Shown here piece after piece: positions 11,907-23,183 of a DNA stretch of 64,000 bases (position 1 is its first letter; each line of letters opens with the position of its first letter). The position numbers and the translations under genes are program-made. The stretch comes from Guadua angustifolia. Its lineage: Eukaryota; Streptophyta; Magnoliopsida; Poales; Poaceae. Below the pieces are notes generated by a model, which was not told the DNA's origin, made no database searches, and worked only from the letters and a program-made list of their open reading frames with translations. The stretch is from positions 20,544,423 through 20,608,422 of the forward strand of contig CM070515.1 in NCBI GenBank assembly GCA_036346375.1, written 5' to 3'.

Positions 11907-12813
11907 GTCATACAAGTTGCGTGCAGGTTTAGGTAGCGCATGGACAGGTATATATCTGGAAGATAGGAGTAATCATTTGACTTTTTGCAACGGTTCAGGT
12001 ATTAATACCAAGCATGTTGCAAATATAAGTAATATTTTTAATTCCGGATTTTATTATGAGGCAAATAACACAAAAAAACTAGAGATATATAAATCAGCAG
12101 GCAACACATTGTATCTTGAAATATGCTTAAGAATTGAAAATAATAGAGTCGATCGGTCATACAAACAACTTATATTCGGGTTTGATGAAGAATAGGAAGT
12201 AGCATAGACGTAGTCGTGAAAGTAGTTGATGTCGAGGAAGAAACAGAGCGGTCATGTGGATACGCTACACAGAAACCTTATTGTCACCCTGTGTAGGTGA
12301 TCTCTGCGGCAATGGTTGCTCAACACCATAATACAGTAATCCAGAGAAAAGGAAGAAGAATGGAGCAAGAATTTGGTGTGTCTTGTGGCTTAGACGTCCC
12401 CAGGTCCTTATACAGTTACGTGTTAGTAACTAATGATACTATGTTAATTAAATGCAGCAATTACTCACTCAAATCACGCGAATATGCTACTTGTGCATGC
12501 TTGTGTTTAGCCAAAGTCCACTCATGTCATCCTCATACTATGTGTCATATTATTCAATGAGTGACAAGGACTCCATCTTATTTTCTCTATAACTAGATAA
12601 TATGGTACTTAACCATGGACATTTTGGAATTTTAAAGGAAATGAGCCTCTCATGGGTCAATTTCTAACGAAGCATACACAACACATGCCATATGTTAAAC
12701 TGCATAAGTGAATCTTCTTCCTCAGGAAAATACTTTGTTTAAATCTACTGCCACTGTTTCATTGATGAGAGAGACAGCAGGAGAGTTGTAAAGCAGAGTA
12801 CAATAGTATGCAC
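11907..12813. repeat. Direct repeat, copy B (0.9 kb)
   Basis: Colinear with 1-900 in the same orientation. In this copy a 100-codon frame (11893-12195, plus) stays open, whereas in copy A the equivalent frame meets a stop near 191. I see no known domain in it. The two copies lie 11.9 kb apart and bracket the CACTA-like region. Confidence 0.85.
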
Positions 12814-13618
12814 TGGCTTCTTAATCAATGAACAATTTAGTTTGAAGGATTTCAAATTTTGAAGGTTGAAATATGTCCTCTATTGCTACCATGAGTGCAT
12901 TCTTTCAGATAGTAATGGAAAAAGGTATGATTTTGATATAGCGGTGCCCATAGGAGGATCTAGGGTTGCTAGGTATGCACCGTCACCCTCCAAAAATTAA
13001 AAAGTGTTACGAGATCACCTCTTCAATAGGCTAAATTTGTTGATTAGATTGGTTTTGGTTTTGGTCATTTGGGATTTGTAAAATCTTATAACTATTTATA
13101 TTGTACTTTTAATAAATTTCAAATATATGTGTTGAATTTATAATATTACAGAAACCATTGTACAAGACTGTAGAATTGTACGTGTAAACTTTACACCCTA
13201 ATTGAAAATTTTCTAGTCATCAGCACTTAATTTCTATTTATCGTCCTATAGAATTCATTTCAGCTGAGAAATAGGAACTTGCCTAATAACTAGCTGGCAG
13301 GTTGGGCCTAAGCTGACAAAAATCTTGCCGATTACTGACAAAAAAATTTGCCATAAAGAAAAAAAATAAAGGATTCTCATTGAAAATATTGTATCAGAAT
13401 TCAAAAGCATCTTCTTTTTCTTTTTTGAAGATTTCGATTTCTTTTGTCTGAAGATTTTGATTCAGAATCTTCAGTCTGATTGCTGCTATCTATCCTCATA
13501 TCCTGCAAGTGCTCATGTTTGAAGTACAGAAAGATTTGTCCTTGAAAAGAAGGTTTCTAAATACTGGTTCTCTGTGAACAAGAGCACACATAACATCAGC
13601 TGAATATTTTGGAAAAGG
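12814..13618. other. AT-rich intergenic, nothing recognised
   Basis: No coding region, RNA gene or clear repeat end was seen on either strand. Confidence 0.6.
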
Positions 13619-13770
13619 ATAATTCATACTATACCACTCTATTCGTTGCCACTTTAAGAAATACTACTTGTTGTCTTAATGACATGTGGATCTAAGGGTC
13701 ACATGTCATTGAGACAACGAGTGGTATTTCCTGAAGTGCTAATCTTTGAAATGGTATAGTATGAATTATA
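13619..13770. mobile_element. Foldback MITE of about 150 bp
   Basis: The outer ends TAATTCATACTATACCA and TGGTATAGTATGAATTA are inverted repeats. The pairing continues inward through AAGAAATACTACTTGTTGTC against GACAACGAGTGGTATTTC and GACATGTGGATC against GGGTCACATGTC, so the whole element folds into one imperfect hairpin. A TA may be its target duplication. Confidence 0.8.
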
Positions 13771-14034
13771 TTTGGGAAAATCCCAAGATACTACCTGAAT
13801 TAAAACTGATGTTCTGAAATTGGCCGTGAACTTCTGATGCTTTACGTAGGCAGTGTCTCATGGGTTGATGAAGTAACAAAGTCGATGCATTTAAACAGTC
13901 ATTAACAGTTTGTCACATCAATACTATATAACAAGCAATTTTTCTGTGACCATAATCATCAAAATCCATGTGGCTGAAATGTGCCAAAGTTCAAGCTAGT
14001 AGGTACTAGAAAAGAAGTATCAGTTCGTAGATAA

Positions 14035-14364
14035 GAGCATCTCCAACAGTTCCTAATATTTAGACTCCCAATATTCTTAGATTGGGACATTCCTAAAAAA
14101 TTTTGGGTCTACAAAATATCTTGTTCTCTAACAGTTCCTATATTTTCTCCCAAAAACACCTTTGAATTGGTCCGTGGGCCATCTGGCGTGAAATAATGTT
14201 GATTGGGGCCTGGACAGAGCGCATAAAAATAAGGAGTCGGGTGCTGTTTTTTTTAGGCGTGCAAAATTTGAGGAGCTAGAAAGAGGAACTGTTGGAGTCT
14301 TTTTTTGCAATCAAGCCCAAAATCGAGTTTTGAGAATGGATTTTAGGCACTGTTGGAGATGCTC
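14035..14364. mobile_element. Tourist-type MITE (GAGCATCTCCAACAGT ends)
   Basis: The 330-bp element has inverted ends GAGCATCTCCAACAGT and ACTGTTGGAGATGCTC and TAA on both sides (14032-14034, 14365-14367), typical of grass Tourist/PIF elements. It lies about 500 bp downstream of the phosphatase stop codon. The minus-strand frame inside it (14128-14310) is not a gene. Confidence 0.9.
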
Positions 14365-14859
14365 TAAGATAGTAACTGTACATAACATAAAGCCTGCTTA
14401 AGATTCATGAGACTTGATGGACTCACCATTCCACTGATTTGATTTGCTAGAAGATGGAGATGGGGTCTTGTTTTCCATCAAATCCTCTTTAAAAGATACT
14501 ATTAACTAACCCTTCTTTAACTACAGGAGAGAATAAGAGATGTCCATTCCTGTTTCCTTCAGAAAGGTTTCAGACATTTCCTCCATACAACTGCTGCTGC
14601 ACTTTCAGATTACATTTCGCTCCTTGAGTGAACAGAGGAGTAAGATGTAAACAATTCAGAAACTATATGCTTATATATATATACACGTATTGAATCAGTT
14701 ACAAGCAAAGGATTCAGAAGAACTGGAGACTGGATGATGAACTGTCCTCCAAAAAAAAGCCAGAGGAGAAACTTGTGCAGGCAAATCTATGAGGTTTCCA
14801 TGATTCTAAACAAGCCTCTAATAATCAAAATCTCTGTCTCGATCGGAATCGTCTCCTCG

Positions 14860-15978
14860 TCACTCCATCTGCGCTTTGCCTCTGTACGGCTTGAGGATCT
14901 GGAATGAGCAGAGCAAGCTAGCGTCGACGTTCATCAGCGCGCCGGCGTTGTTGAACTCCCCGCAGTAATTTGGCGCAGAGAAGATGGTCACCAGCTGCCG
15001 ATCCGCGAAGAACTCGTACCCATCCTCCACAACCTGTTCCATTGCCATTGCCATGGCAAGAACTGTCAATAAGTTGATCCTGCAATAAGTAGGAGTAGCA
15101 ATTAACGGAGAGGATGGAGGCTTGCCTGATGAGCGCGGCAGATGAGGTCGAGGTCGTGCTTGTTCAAGAATTCGGCGACCTTGTCGGCGCCGAAGGTGAA
15201 GGAGACGCCGCGGTCGTTCTCGCCCCATCCGGAACTGTCGCGGTCGGGGTCGGACCAGAGGAGGTCGCAGAGGAGGCCCTGGTCGGGGACATCGACTGGG
15301 CGCTGGATCTCCCTGATCCGGTCGAGGCTGTCAAGGTCGGGGGAGAGGCCGCCGTGCATGCAAAGGATCTTGTCGTCGATGACGGCGGCGACAGGGAGGC
15401 AGTTGAAACAGTCAGTGAAGAGCTTCCAGAGGCGGACGCTGAAGCGGCGCTTGCACTCGTCGTAGAAGCCGTAGATGCGGTTGATGGAGGCGCACTCGTG
15501 GTTGCCGCGCAGGAGGAAGAAGTTGTCCGGGTACTTGATCTTGTAGGCGAGCAGCAGGCAGATGGTCTCGATGCTCTGCTTGCCGCGGTCCACGTAGTCG
15601 CCCAGGAACAGGTAGTTGGAGCTCGGCGGCAGCCCGCCGTACTCGAACAGCCGCAGCAGGTCGGAGAACTGCCCGTGGATGTCGCCTGAATTTTCTCAGG
15701 CCATGAGCCAACCGCTCGTTCAAGAAGGTATCAAATTGCCTAGATGCGAATCCAGCAAGGAACTAGCATGCATGGTTGGGGATTTGCGACTCACCGCAGA
15801 CGTTGATGGGGGCCTCGAGCTCGAGGAGGTTGGGCTGGGAGAGGAAGTTCTCCTTGGCTGTGACGCAGAGGTGCCGGATCTCCGCCTCGCTCAGCTGCAC
15901 CTTCTTCCCCGTCCCTTTGTTCTTCTTCCCGTCCAGCAGCCGCCGTATCAGCTCGTCCACCGCGTTCCCGTCCATCAT
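14860..15978 (-). CDS. PP1: Serine/threonine protein phosphatase PP1 catalytic subunit
   Basis: Encodes the catalytic subunit of type 1 phosphatase, which removes phosphate from serine and threonine of many nuclear and cytoplasmic proteins with targeting subunits. Exons on the minus strand: 15978-15795, 15685-15126 and 15033-14860, giving 305 residues, the usual length for plant PP1. All metal and catalytic positions are present: D63 and H65 in GDIHG, D91 in GDYVDRG, N123 and H124 in RGNHE, H172 in MHGGLSPD and H247 in CRAHQ. SAPNYCGEF lies at 267-275. There are two adjacent start codons; the second (15975) has the better context and would drop one residue. Intron 1 (15794-15686) is GT-AG; intron 2 (15125-15034) is GC-AG. 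The product is certain; the isoform is not. Confidence 0.96.
15034..15125 (-). other. GC-AG intron of the PP1 gene
   Basis: Reading the minus strand, exon 2 ends CAT CAG, the intron begins GCAAGC and ends GGAACAG, and exon 3 begins GTTGTG. This joins H247-Q248 to V249-V250 exactly as the conserved PP1 core requires (AHQVVEDGYEFF). No GT donor nearby keeps the protein. GC donors with an AG/GCAAG context are a known minor class in plants. Confidence 0.88.
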
Positions 15979-16318
15979 GCGCTCTTCTTTGTCTCGCGAG
16001 CGATGCAGGAAAAAAAAAGAAAGAGAAAAATCAACGCCGGCGAGCGGTGAGGAACCAGCGGAGGGCAGGGGAGAAGTAGAAAAGTCCGTGCGTTCGTTTC
16101 CATGGCTTTCGTTTTATGCCCTGCAATGTTTGGCTCGCAAGCGACTTGCCAAATTGGGACGAGTGGCAAATGGGAGCCGGGAAGCAAGCGATCAAACATG
16201 CGTGATTCGGGCTCGCCGCAGGCGTTGATCGATAATCAATTGCTCGCGGAGGCCGGAGGGAGTTGGGCGCGCGCGCGTGCCCACGTTGGGTTCTACCGCA
16301 TCTATATAACTCATCATA
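15979..16318. promoter_or_regulatory. PP1 upstream region and 5' leader
   Basis: The 340 bp upstream of the PP1 start are GC-rich with an AAAG-rich stretch near 16010-16030 on the plus strand (pyrimidine-rich in the gene direction), as often seen in plant leaders. A TATATAGA-like sequence on the minus strand lies at about 16302-16309, 320 bp from the start codon, and could be the TATA box; this is a guess. A possible Helitron boundary lies just beyond it. Confidence 0.4.
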
Positions 16319-18129
16319 TCTCTACTACTTCTAATTTCCAGTTGGTGGTGATTGGTCCGTTCTCCACCACGGAATTTTACAGAAATACCCTCCGCTCCCT
16401 CGCGATTCACGCCCCGCTCCACTCGGTTCTGGCTTGCGCGCATCCCTCGCCCCGCATCCCCTCCGCGAAATCTCCGGTCCTTCCCCGACCCATGGCGATC
16501 CCTTTCGCCGGCCCTCCCGATCTACTCCAACGGCCAGCCCGCCCACCCCCACCCCCAATCGCCCGCCGCCTCCTCGTCTGCACCACAACCACCGCCTCCT
16601 CTTGCGCCGCCGTCTGCCTTTGCGACCGATCCCGCTATCCACCTTCCCCAGGTCCCGAACAGGAGAGACAAAAAAATGGCGGTGGCGCTCCGTCCGTCGA
16701 TCCTCCGCCACATCCGCCTCTCCCCTCCCGGCTGCCCACCTCGCCTGGCGCGTGGCTCACGCTGACCCATGTCCTCCCACGACGCTGTCGTCGGCGTCTT
16801 CAAAACCACCCCAAGGTCAACCTCTCCAAGGTAATTCTGGCACCAACCCTAGCCCCCAAATCCACATCGCGTCCCTAGCGTGGTGCCCTCCAAACCCTAA
16901 CCCTAAGAAGACCACGGCTCTTGGTGGTGGCAGTGGCCGGGCGACTTCGAAAAAGATCGGGGATGGACAGGCTGGACACGGTGGAGGTGGTGATGGTGAT
17001 CGAGGAGGAGTTTAAACTCGAGATCCCGGCAGAGGCCAGAAGATTGACTCGCTCCGCTGCCGCCATCGAGTCGTCGCCAACCACCCAATGGCACTGAGTT
17101 GGGTGCATTCGAGGTGATGATTTTCTTGGGTGTTTTTTTCGATCGGGGATGAATATCCGGTGGAGTGGTTCAGAAAAGCGGTCCTGGTGCTCTGTATTGT
17201 GTCACAGTGGACGTTGATCTTGAATGGAACATTAACATTTTGTTCTTGTGACGGTGCAATGTTAGATTCTTGCTCTTGCGTTTGTTATATGGTGGGTGAT
17301 GCAAGGTATGTTCTTGATCTTTCTCTTCCCCTTCTTATATTCATCCGTCATGGCTGCAATGTGTTTGTTGAAATGCTTGAATGACATCTACACAATTAAA
17401 TTTCTTTGGGTATCTATTATGTTGATTGCTCATAGCTTTGTTTTTTGCTTCATCATTGGTTATGTTAGTGTAAAAAGTTGACAATCGTAGGCGTAACTTA
17501 GTCTTGCTCTTGATTTATGTAGTTGAAGCTTGAGCTTGGATATGTTTAAATATACTAACTTTTTATCGATCATTTATGTGTGTTGTTTTATTCATCAAGC
17601 TAACATGGACCCCTATGAAGACAACAACCCTACATTGTTGGACGATAAACTGTGAGTCTCGTGGGGTTAATTGCTCGTGCTAAATAGTATTCATGTATTT
17701 GTGTGCTTCACTGAAAACATTCTCGAGAGGATGTGCCTAGCTAAAAAATATTATGTTTTATGTGTTAGATATGGATGACTTTCGAAAGAATTGAAGGGCG
17801 TGGCCTCTGGGTTCCTTCTACGCTTAGTTAGTGCATGTTCTCTATCTTTGGGATGGAGCTATGAGAAGGTGGTCTTGAACACCGGTGACTTGTGCTCTTT
17901 CGGTATGTGGAACTTTATTTTTCCTTTTTTTCAATAGGTTGTTCGAGGAAAAAGATGAAAAATATACAATATTAGGTTGCGAAATTAATTCCATATTTTC
18001 GTTAGGGCTTTTCTTTACGTATTTACCTCTATAGACTTATATTGTCATGGGAAATTTGAAGTAATATTGTTGTGCAAATAGGTTCGAACCAATAGATCGG
18101 TAAACTGAATTACTAGAGAGTTACGCATG
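16319..18129. other. GC-rich block then AT-rich DNA, no identified gene
   Basis: The segment 16330-17110 is strongly GC-rich and yields several overlapping frames (for example 16102-16878 plus, 16434-17015 plus), all proline/arginine-rich with no family motif. It looks like a captured promoter or first-exon fragment. From 17110 to 18130 the DNA is AT-rich with no coding signal that I can support. Confidence 0.45.
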
Positions 18130-19380
18130 CAGAGAAAATGTGCCAAAGATATATGTGCTTAATCTATTGCCAATCATTGTATTATTTTCTGAGATGCTTC
18201 ATGAAAGAAATCTCCAATCATTTACTTGTCAGTGTTTGGCATGTGAAATCATGATATTTTCATGTCTTTTAAGCATCTCTTGCTGTTTAGTTACCCACCT
18301 CCAAATCGATAGCTATTTAGGACCGGAGGAAATCTTGGTTTAGATGCGTAGTTACACCACGCACTAGCGGATTAATTTTCTCTTCATTTGCTTGCGGGTC
18401 ATAGGAAGGATCTCTTGTCTCTGCGAGAAACTCGGACCCTCTTGGCCGGGATTTCATCAAAGAAAAGGTAGTTGCTTTGGTAGGAGACATCAAGGATGAC
18501 AACCTTGGGCTCGAGAGCTCCCAAGTTGACGCCTTGTCCAAGGAGATCGATGTTATCATCAATGGAGCTGCAACAACTAGATTTTATGAAAGGTAAGTAT
18601 ATATGTACTCGGTAGTAGTACTACGGCCCTTCCCTGCATCTGCATCCCTTTTTGTTAATTAGACACTCGAGCGAGGCGGTGCATCCTTCCCCGCATCTGC
18701 ATGCTCATTTATTTGTTTATTTATTTTGCCGTCCTAAGAAATAAAATGGTTACATGAACAGTGCGATGTTGCTTTGGCATCTAACGCGTTAGGAGCCAAA
18801 AATGCATCTTGAGTTTGCAAACAAGTGTGCTAATCAAGATGTTGCTTCATGTTTCCTTTGGTATGTTACTTAAATCGTATATACACATCCGAATGTTACT
18901 TGCTTGTCGTGAATTACATTGCTAATATAGTAATTAATTGCCGACGAGCATTTTTTCTTTAGCTTTTGTAGTGGTACCGGGAAGGATTATTCTTGGAGGA
19001 AGCATTCGAGAATGGTCAAACGCTAAAGGCGAGGTTGTTTCTTGTTAATTAATTTGTAAACATGGTTATCTCGAGATAAGTTCTTTACGACCTGAGTAAG
19101 TAAACATGGTTATCTCAACCATAAATAAGGTCACGATCATATGATTGTGCCATGTAAATCGATTTGGAGTATATATGTATAACACATTAGTTTGCTTTAA
19201 TTAATTTGTTAAGGGCTTGCCATTTTGGATATTAGCGTATATGCATTTACCAAAGCTATGGGGAGATGTTACTTGGGCAAGACAAAGTGAGACCTTCCTG
19301 TTGTCATCATCCCACCAAGCATCATAACCGGCACTTACCAAGATCCATTTCTGAATGGATCGAAGGAACAAATACATGCT
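18130..19380 (+). pseudogene. FAR: Fatty acyl-CoA reductase pseudogene (exon fragments)
   Basis: Pieces of the NAD-binding domain of plant alcohol-forming fatty acyl-CoA reductase (male-sterility type, which makes wax and pollen-wall fatty alcohols) occur in the correct order. Around 18140 VPKIYVL. At 18407-18595 KDLLSLRE, then FIKEKVVALVGDIKDDNLGL and VDVIING-like text ending at a GT donor. At 18760-18870 CDVALASNALGAK, LEFANKCAN and KMLLHVS. Around 18980-19040 RIILEEAFENGQTLKARLF. At 19250-19375 GEMLLGQDK, then LPVVII and PSIITGTYQDPF. Frameshifts within exons (for example after GAK and after the CAN motif) and the missing GFLGK start and C-terminal half show it is dead. Retained introns argue against a processed copy. 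Confidence 0.85.
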
Positions 19381-20929
19381 CAAGATCTACACTTCTTTGC
19401 TCCTCCGTTATCTTCCAATTATCATTTTAGAGCGTTGATATGGCCTCCATATTTGAACCTTATTTTTCCAATTAAATGTCGAGCTTACGCTATTTCTTTA
19501 ATAAAAATCAATGTTATAAAATTAATTAGGAAGCTAGCATGCATCTTTGAAATCGTAAATTAACTCCGCTAGTTGAACAACACCACTAGCAATCGAGTTT
19601 TGCTATATATTGATCACTCTGTTCTTTTTCGGGACAATTGATGCTCGATTGTCGCCTACACACGGCACGAAGGAGTCTCCGAACATTGTTGCCCACGAGG
19701 AGAAGGTTGATGAGGTGGGATCGATTACCACTCGTGCGAGATGCCAACCAAGGATAACCACGACAAGAGTTGGGATCGATGCGATTGATCATAGAGGCTT
19801 CTTCGCCTTTGTGCTCTTTCGGTTATCCTCTAATATCCCAACTTGTGTTAATTGAGACATGGCTACATGACGTACATGACATATCCTCGAACTTTCTTTA
19901 CATAGGACTAAATTAATTTATTTTCTCATTGATCCATAAGTACATCACAATTTATAGACCCAATATGTTCTCTCCAAATGGGAGAACCTTTTGATTTTGT
20001 TGCTTTTATTATGTAAGGTCACCACTCTTTTTTTTAGAGAGTTGATCTCAACGCCATGCATGAACTTACATGCTTAAAGTCATTAAGTTTTTAAGTGAAG
20101 CGTGCATGATAAAGTCTAGGAGTAGGAAGTAGTATCATGCACAAGAACAGGTGGAGCTCCACGAGCTCGAGCTATATGTGCCATTTATGCGCCGCACCAA
20201 CCTTACATGCCTAAATTCCTTTGTTGTTGCAATGTTTTCACTCTTTAACAAATTAAGTGGTTGTAGTATGTCATTCAATAGGGGTATAAATGATCATTTC
20301 TTATTAACTTTTCTTAGATTAAGTGTTTTATTTCTCTGTTTGTATGGTAGACTATGGACATATATTGAAAGCGGAGGATTACCAATTAAACAAAGAAAAT
20401 AAATTATGGATGCAAGTGTAGTACTTAGTTAATTAAATGATATATATATATACTTCAATAGGTCGAATAAGATATTACTTATTTGGGGGCGGTCTGGCGT
20501 AAACAAGTGCAAATTATTGTATTTTGGTTGATGTCAAAGCAAAGGACAAAGGCGAGGCGTCCGCTTAGGAGACGAATCCTCGTAGATGAAGATTGTGCTT
20601 TTGGATGTGTTGCTTCAGAAACAGTTGAGTTGACACACAAAGTGCAATTGTATATAATTAAATTGTGTTACTTCAGAAACAGTTGAGTTGACTCCATATT
20701 CATCACCAACATCTAATTATATATATAATGAAAGACTCCATCAAAAGTGCTTACCTTCAATTTTGAAGATAAATATTCTTATTTTTGGGAGGTAAAAAGT
20801 GTTTTACGTACGCAAATCTCCTTTTTGTTTTCAGGTAGCTCTCGTAATCAAGTGTGTTATATTTTAAGTGGTGGACTTCTTGTTATTCTATATTGTGCAA
20901 AGTGCCTGATTTAGTTCAATTGTGTAGGA
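19381..20929. other. No recognised gene; short direct repeats
   Basis: A 26-bp repeat, TTCAGAAACAGTTGAGTTGAC with its flank, occurs at about 20609 and 20667. The plus-strand frame at 19610-19855 has coding-like base use but no motif that I recognise. Nothing else can be supported. Confidence 0.45.
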
Positions 20930-22170
20930 TGGGCAAGAAGAAGGTAGAAGATGACGACAGTGATAGTGACAGTGATGTGGATGATGATTAGGGTGCAAAT
21001 ACAAAATCCATAATTCTTGATGATGGGAATTGCTCGAATGGATCCAACAAAAGTGATGATAGCTCCAGGTTAAATGCATTAAGATTCCTCTAAAAATTCT
21101 TTACAATCTTAGGTATGTTGTAGCGCTGGCAGCTCATAGCCTGTGGTTGTAAGTGGTATTAGACAACCTTTATCAGATTATGTGAGCTTTTTGTTAGTGC
21201 TTACAAATAATCCTCGTTTGGACTCAGTATAGAATTTTGTGAAAGTTCATATGAGTGAAAACACAATATTTTGTCACCATGTTGTTATGTAATGCATGTA
21301 TTTTAATTTCCCCTCACTCCTATTACTACGCTTCTCACCAATGGCTAAACTCATCTTTTGAGAATTCTGAAATATCAAAACTTCTGATGGGCCTTTCACT
21401 TTATTAGTTACTTCTCTCTAATAATGTTCCCTGTGCCCAGGTCTTATTTATAGTTGTGCCCAGGTCTTATTTATAGTGAGGTGAATTATTGCAATTAGAC
21501 CTTCATGCTAACAGTTAGGTTATTTTCTTTCTTTAGACAATGATGATGGTCCTGGGAAGCACGGTTAGGAGTTTCCGGCACTCTCGTCTGCCCGTGTCGC
21601 CGCCTTCCCCTCGGCGACATCGTGGTGTGGGTTCTTGTAGCCTTCCTCGCAGCTTCATGCATGTCAGGCGAGTGCACTCACGCGTGGGCAAGCGAGCCAC
21701 TACGTGTAGAGGTGGGTGTCGTCCGAGCCATAATTCTTGATGATGGGAAATGCTCAAATGGATCCAACAAAAGTGGGGAGTGTGTTGATCTGGGTTTAGT
21801 TTGGGTCACACTCGGAAGGAGAGTCCTCGGTAAGAAGATCCAGGCGGTGATTGAGAGGAAAATGGAAGCGTGTTCGAGGAATCCATAAAATTGATGATTA
21901 GATCTAGAGGTGAATGTGGTGGTTTTGAATCGGATAGTAGTATGGAGCATGAGGGAGGAATGGCGGTTCACCCACCTTCGAGAATGGTATGGGTGCTCCT
22001 TGGAAGAAGTGCCAAAATCGGATGGGGAAGCAAATGGGGATAACAGCGATTCAGCTACAACACATCTCAATGACCACGAGATGCCTCGGTGAAGAATCTA
22101 CCGATGGAAATAAATCTATTTCGGAGGAACTGCTAGACCTGACAAAGTACAGTTTAGCTGCAAAATTGGA
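20930..22170 (+). pseudogene. Unidentified acidic gene fragments with an internal duplication
   Basis: At 20930 a short frame starts MGKKKVEDDDSDSDSD, is interrupted by a TAG and continues IILDDGNCSNGSNKS into a possible GT donor near 21069. The same segment recurs at 21728-21775 with IILDDGKCSNGSNKS. Downstream (21910-22170) exon-like text ends near LDLTKYSLAAKLE before a GTATGT donor-like site. A 22-bp tandem repeat (GTGCCCAGGTCTTATTTATA) lies at about 21436-21480. I do not recognise the parent gene. Stops and frameshifts suggest captured or duplicated exons. Confidence 0.4.
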
Positions 22171-22682
22171 GGTATGTTATGTTCTTTTACTCCTGATACA
22201 TATTTGTTGGAGATAATTCAATATCTCTAGCTGCCATATCTTTTGGTTCTATTCAAATAGATAGTTAGTCCAAGTCTTCTACAACTAAGACTCTTTGGCT
22301 ATATATGTCTATCCCTGTACACTTAAAAAATGTACTTGTTTTCAGAAAGAAAAAGTGTAAGGATTCGTTATATGCATGCATGCTCTGTTTAGTTTGTCTG
22401 ATTTGAAAACAAGGTATTTACTAAGAAAGGTCGTTGTTGGAGAAGTATAGTGTAACAATGAAAAAACTTGGAAAAGGTAGTCGTTGGTGAAATATATTGT
22501 AACAAGCAGAAAAAGTTTCTCTTTGATTTCATTACTCCTTTTTCAAATATTCTTGAATTCTCAAAATTTATTCTTTGAAGTATTTCAAGATGCGAGATCA
22601 TGCCAACATGCACAATTCTTACATGCTTGTTTTATATAAATTATATTGCAAATAGATTTCTGATAAAAAATGAAGTCATTGA

Positions 22683-22803
22683 ATTCTAAATACAGAAACA
22701 AACCATGGCACATCATAGACAAGGTTTCTAAAGTCATTGGTTTTCTTGCGAATTTTAATAAGCGGGAGACGAACAAACCATGGCACATCATAGATGAGGT
22801 TTG
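22683..22803. repeat. Two-copy short tandem repeat
   Basis: AACAAACCATGGCACATCATAGA, followed by an AGGTTT, appears at about 22698 and 22775, roughly 77 bp apart. No function is apparent. Confidence 0.7.
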
Positions 22804-23088
22804 ATTGGAATGATATCCAAATCGTGTTGCAATGTAACTATTTATTTTCAGGTCTTTGGGACGTATACCAAGAAAATCATTTCAAATATATTCTATTGAC
22901 ATGAATGCCTTATGTACTATGTACAATATATTTGATTTTTATTCATATCGGAGGAGAAATTATAAAAACTTTTGTAATTGAGAGATATAGATGTTTGATC
23001 TTGTAGCAAAATTTTCTTTTATTACTTGATCTTTAGGTTTCGTTACTAATTTTATTTTTCGTAGCAACGCACGGGCATTGAACTATCA

Positions 23089-23183
23089 TACTATATATTA
23101 CAGTGGGTGGGATTGACGGATGGTGAGAGCTGCCAGGTGTCCCTCCTTGTGATTAGCCTCTCCAAAAAATTAGAAATCATATT
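23089..23183. repeat. Left copy of a 95-bp motif flanking the gypsy element
   Basis: TATATATTACAGTGGGTGGG through CCAAAAAATTAGAAAT is nearly identical to 35346-35439 on the other side of the gypsy element. The target duplication ATATT sits exactly between the two copies. The element therefore inserted at the junction of a pre-existing tandem duplication; the pair is not a product of the insertion. Confidence 0.8.

Larger units (their letters stand above)
16319..23093. mobile_element. Candidate gene-capturing Helitron (uncertain)
   Basis: The left boundary TCTCTACTACTTCTAATTTC begins with TC after an A. The right boundary near 23060-23093 has CGTAGCAACGCACGGGC followed by a CTA-containing end. 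I associate both patterns with grass Helitron termini, but I could not confirm a clean CTRR-3' end or a full stem-loop. The interior has little coding potential yet holds exon-like pieces of a fatty acyl-CoA reductase in order, with intron-like spacers, which fits genomic capture by a rolling-circle element. An old broken native gene is the alternative. Confidence 0.35.

Noticed and set aside
1..12813. LTR retrotransposon with 0.9-kb LTRs
   Set aside because: No TG...CA ends, primer site or pol domains are seen between the repeats, and the interior is CACTA-like.
15114..15689. 191-codon plus-strand frame
   Set aside because: It is the antisense shadow of PP1 exon 2; the repetitive Val/Ala/Glu text reflects third-position GC of the real gene.
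16102..16878. 258-codon plus-strand frame in GC-rich DNA
   Set aside because: It overlaps the PP1 upstream region and several other long frames in the same GC-rich block. The composition is Pro/Arg-rich with no family motif, so it is probably chance openness.
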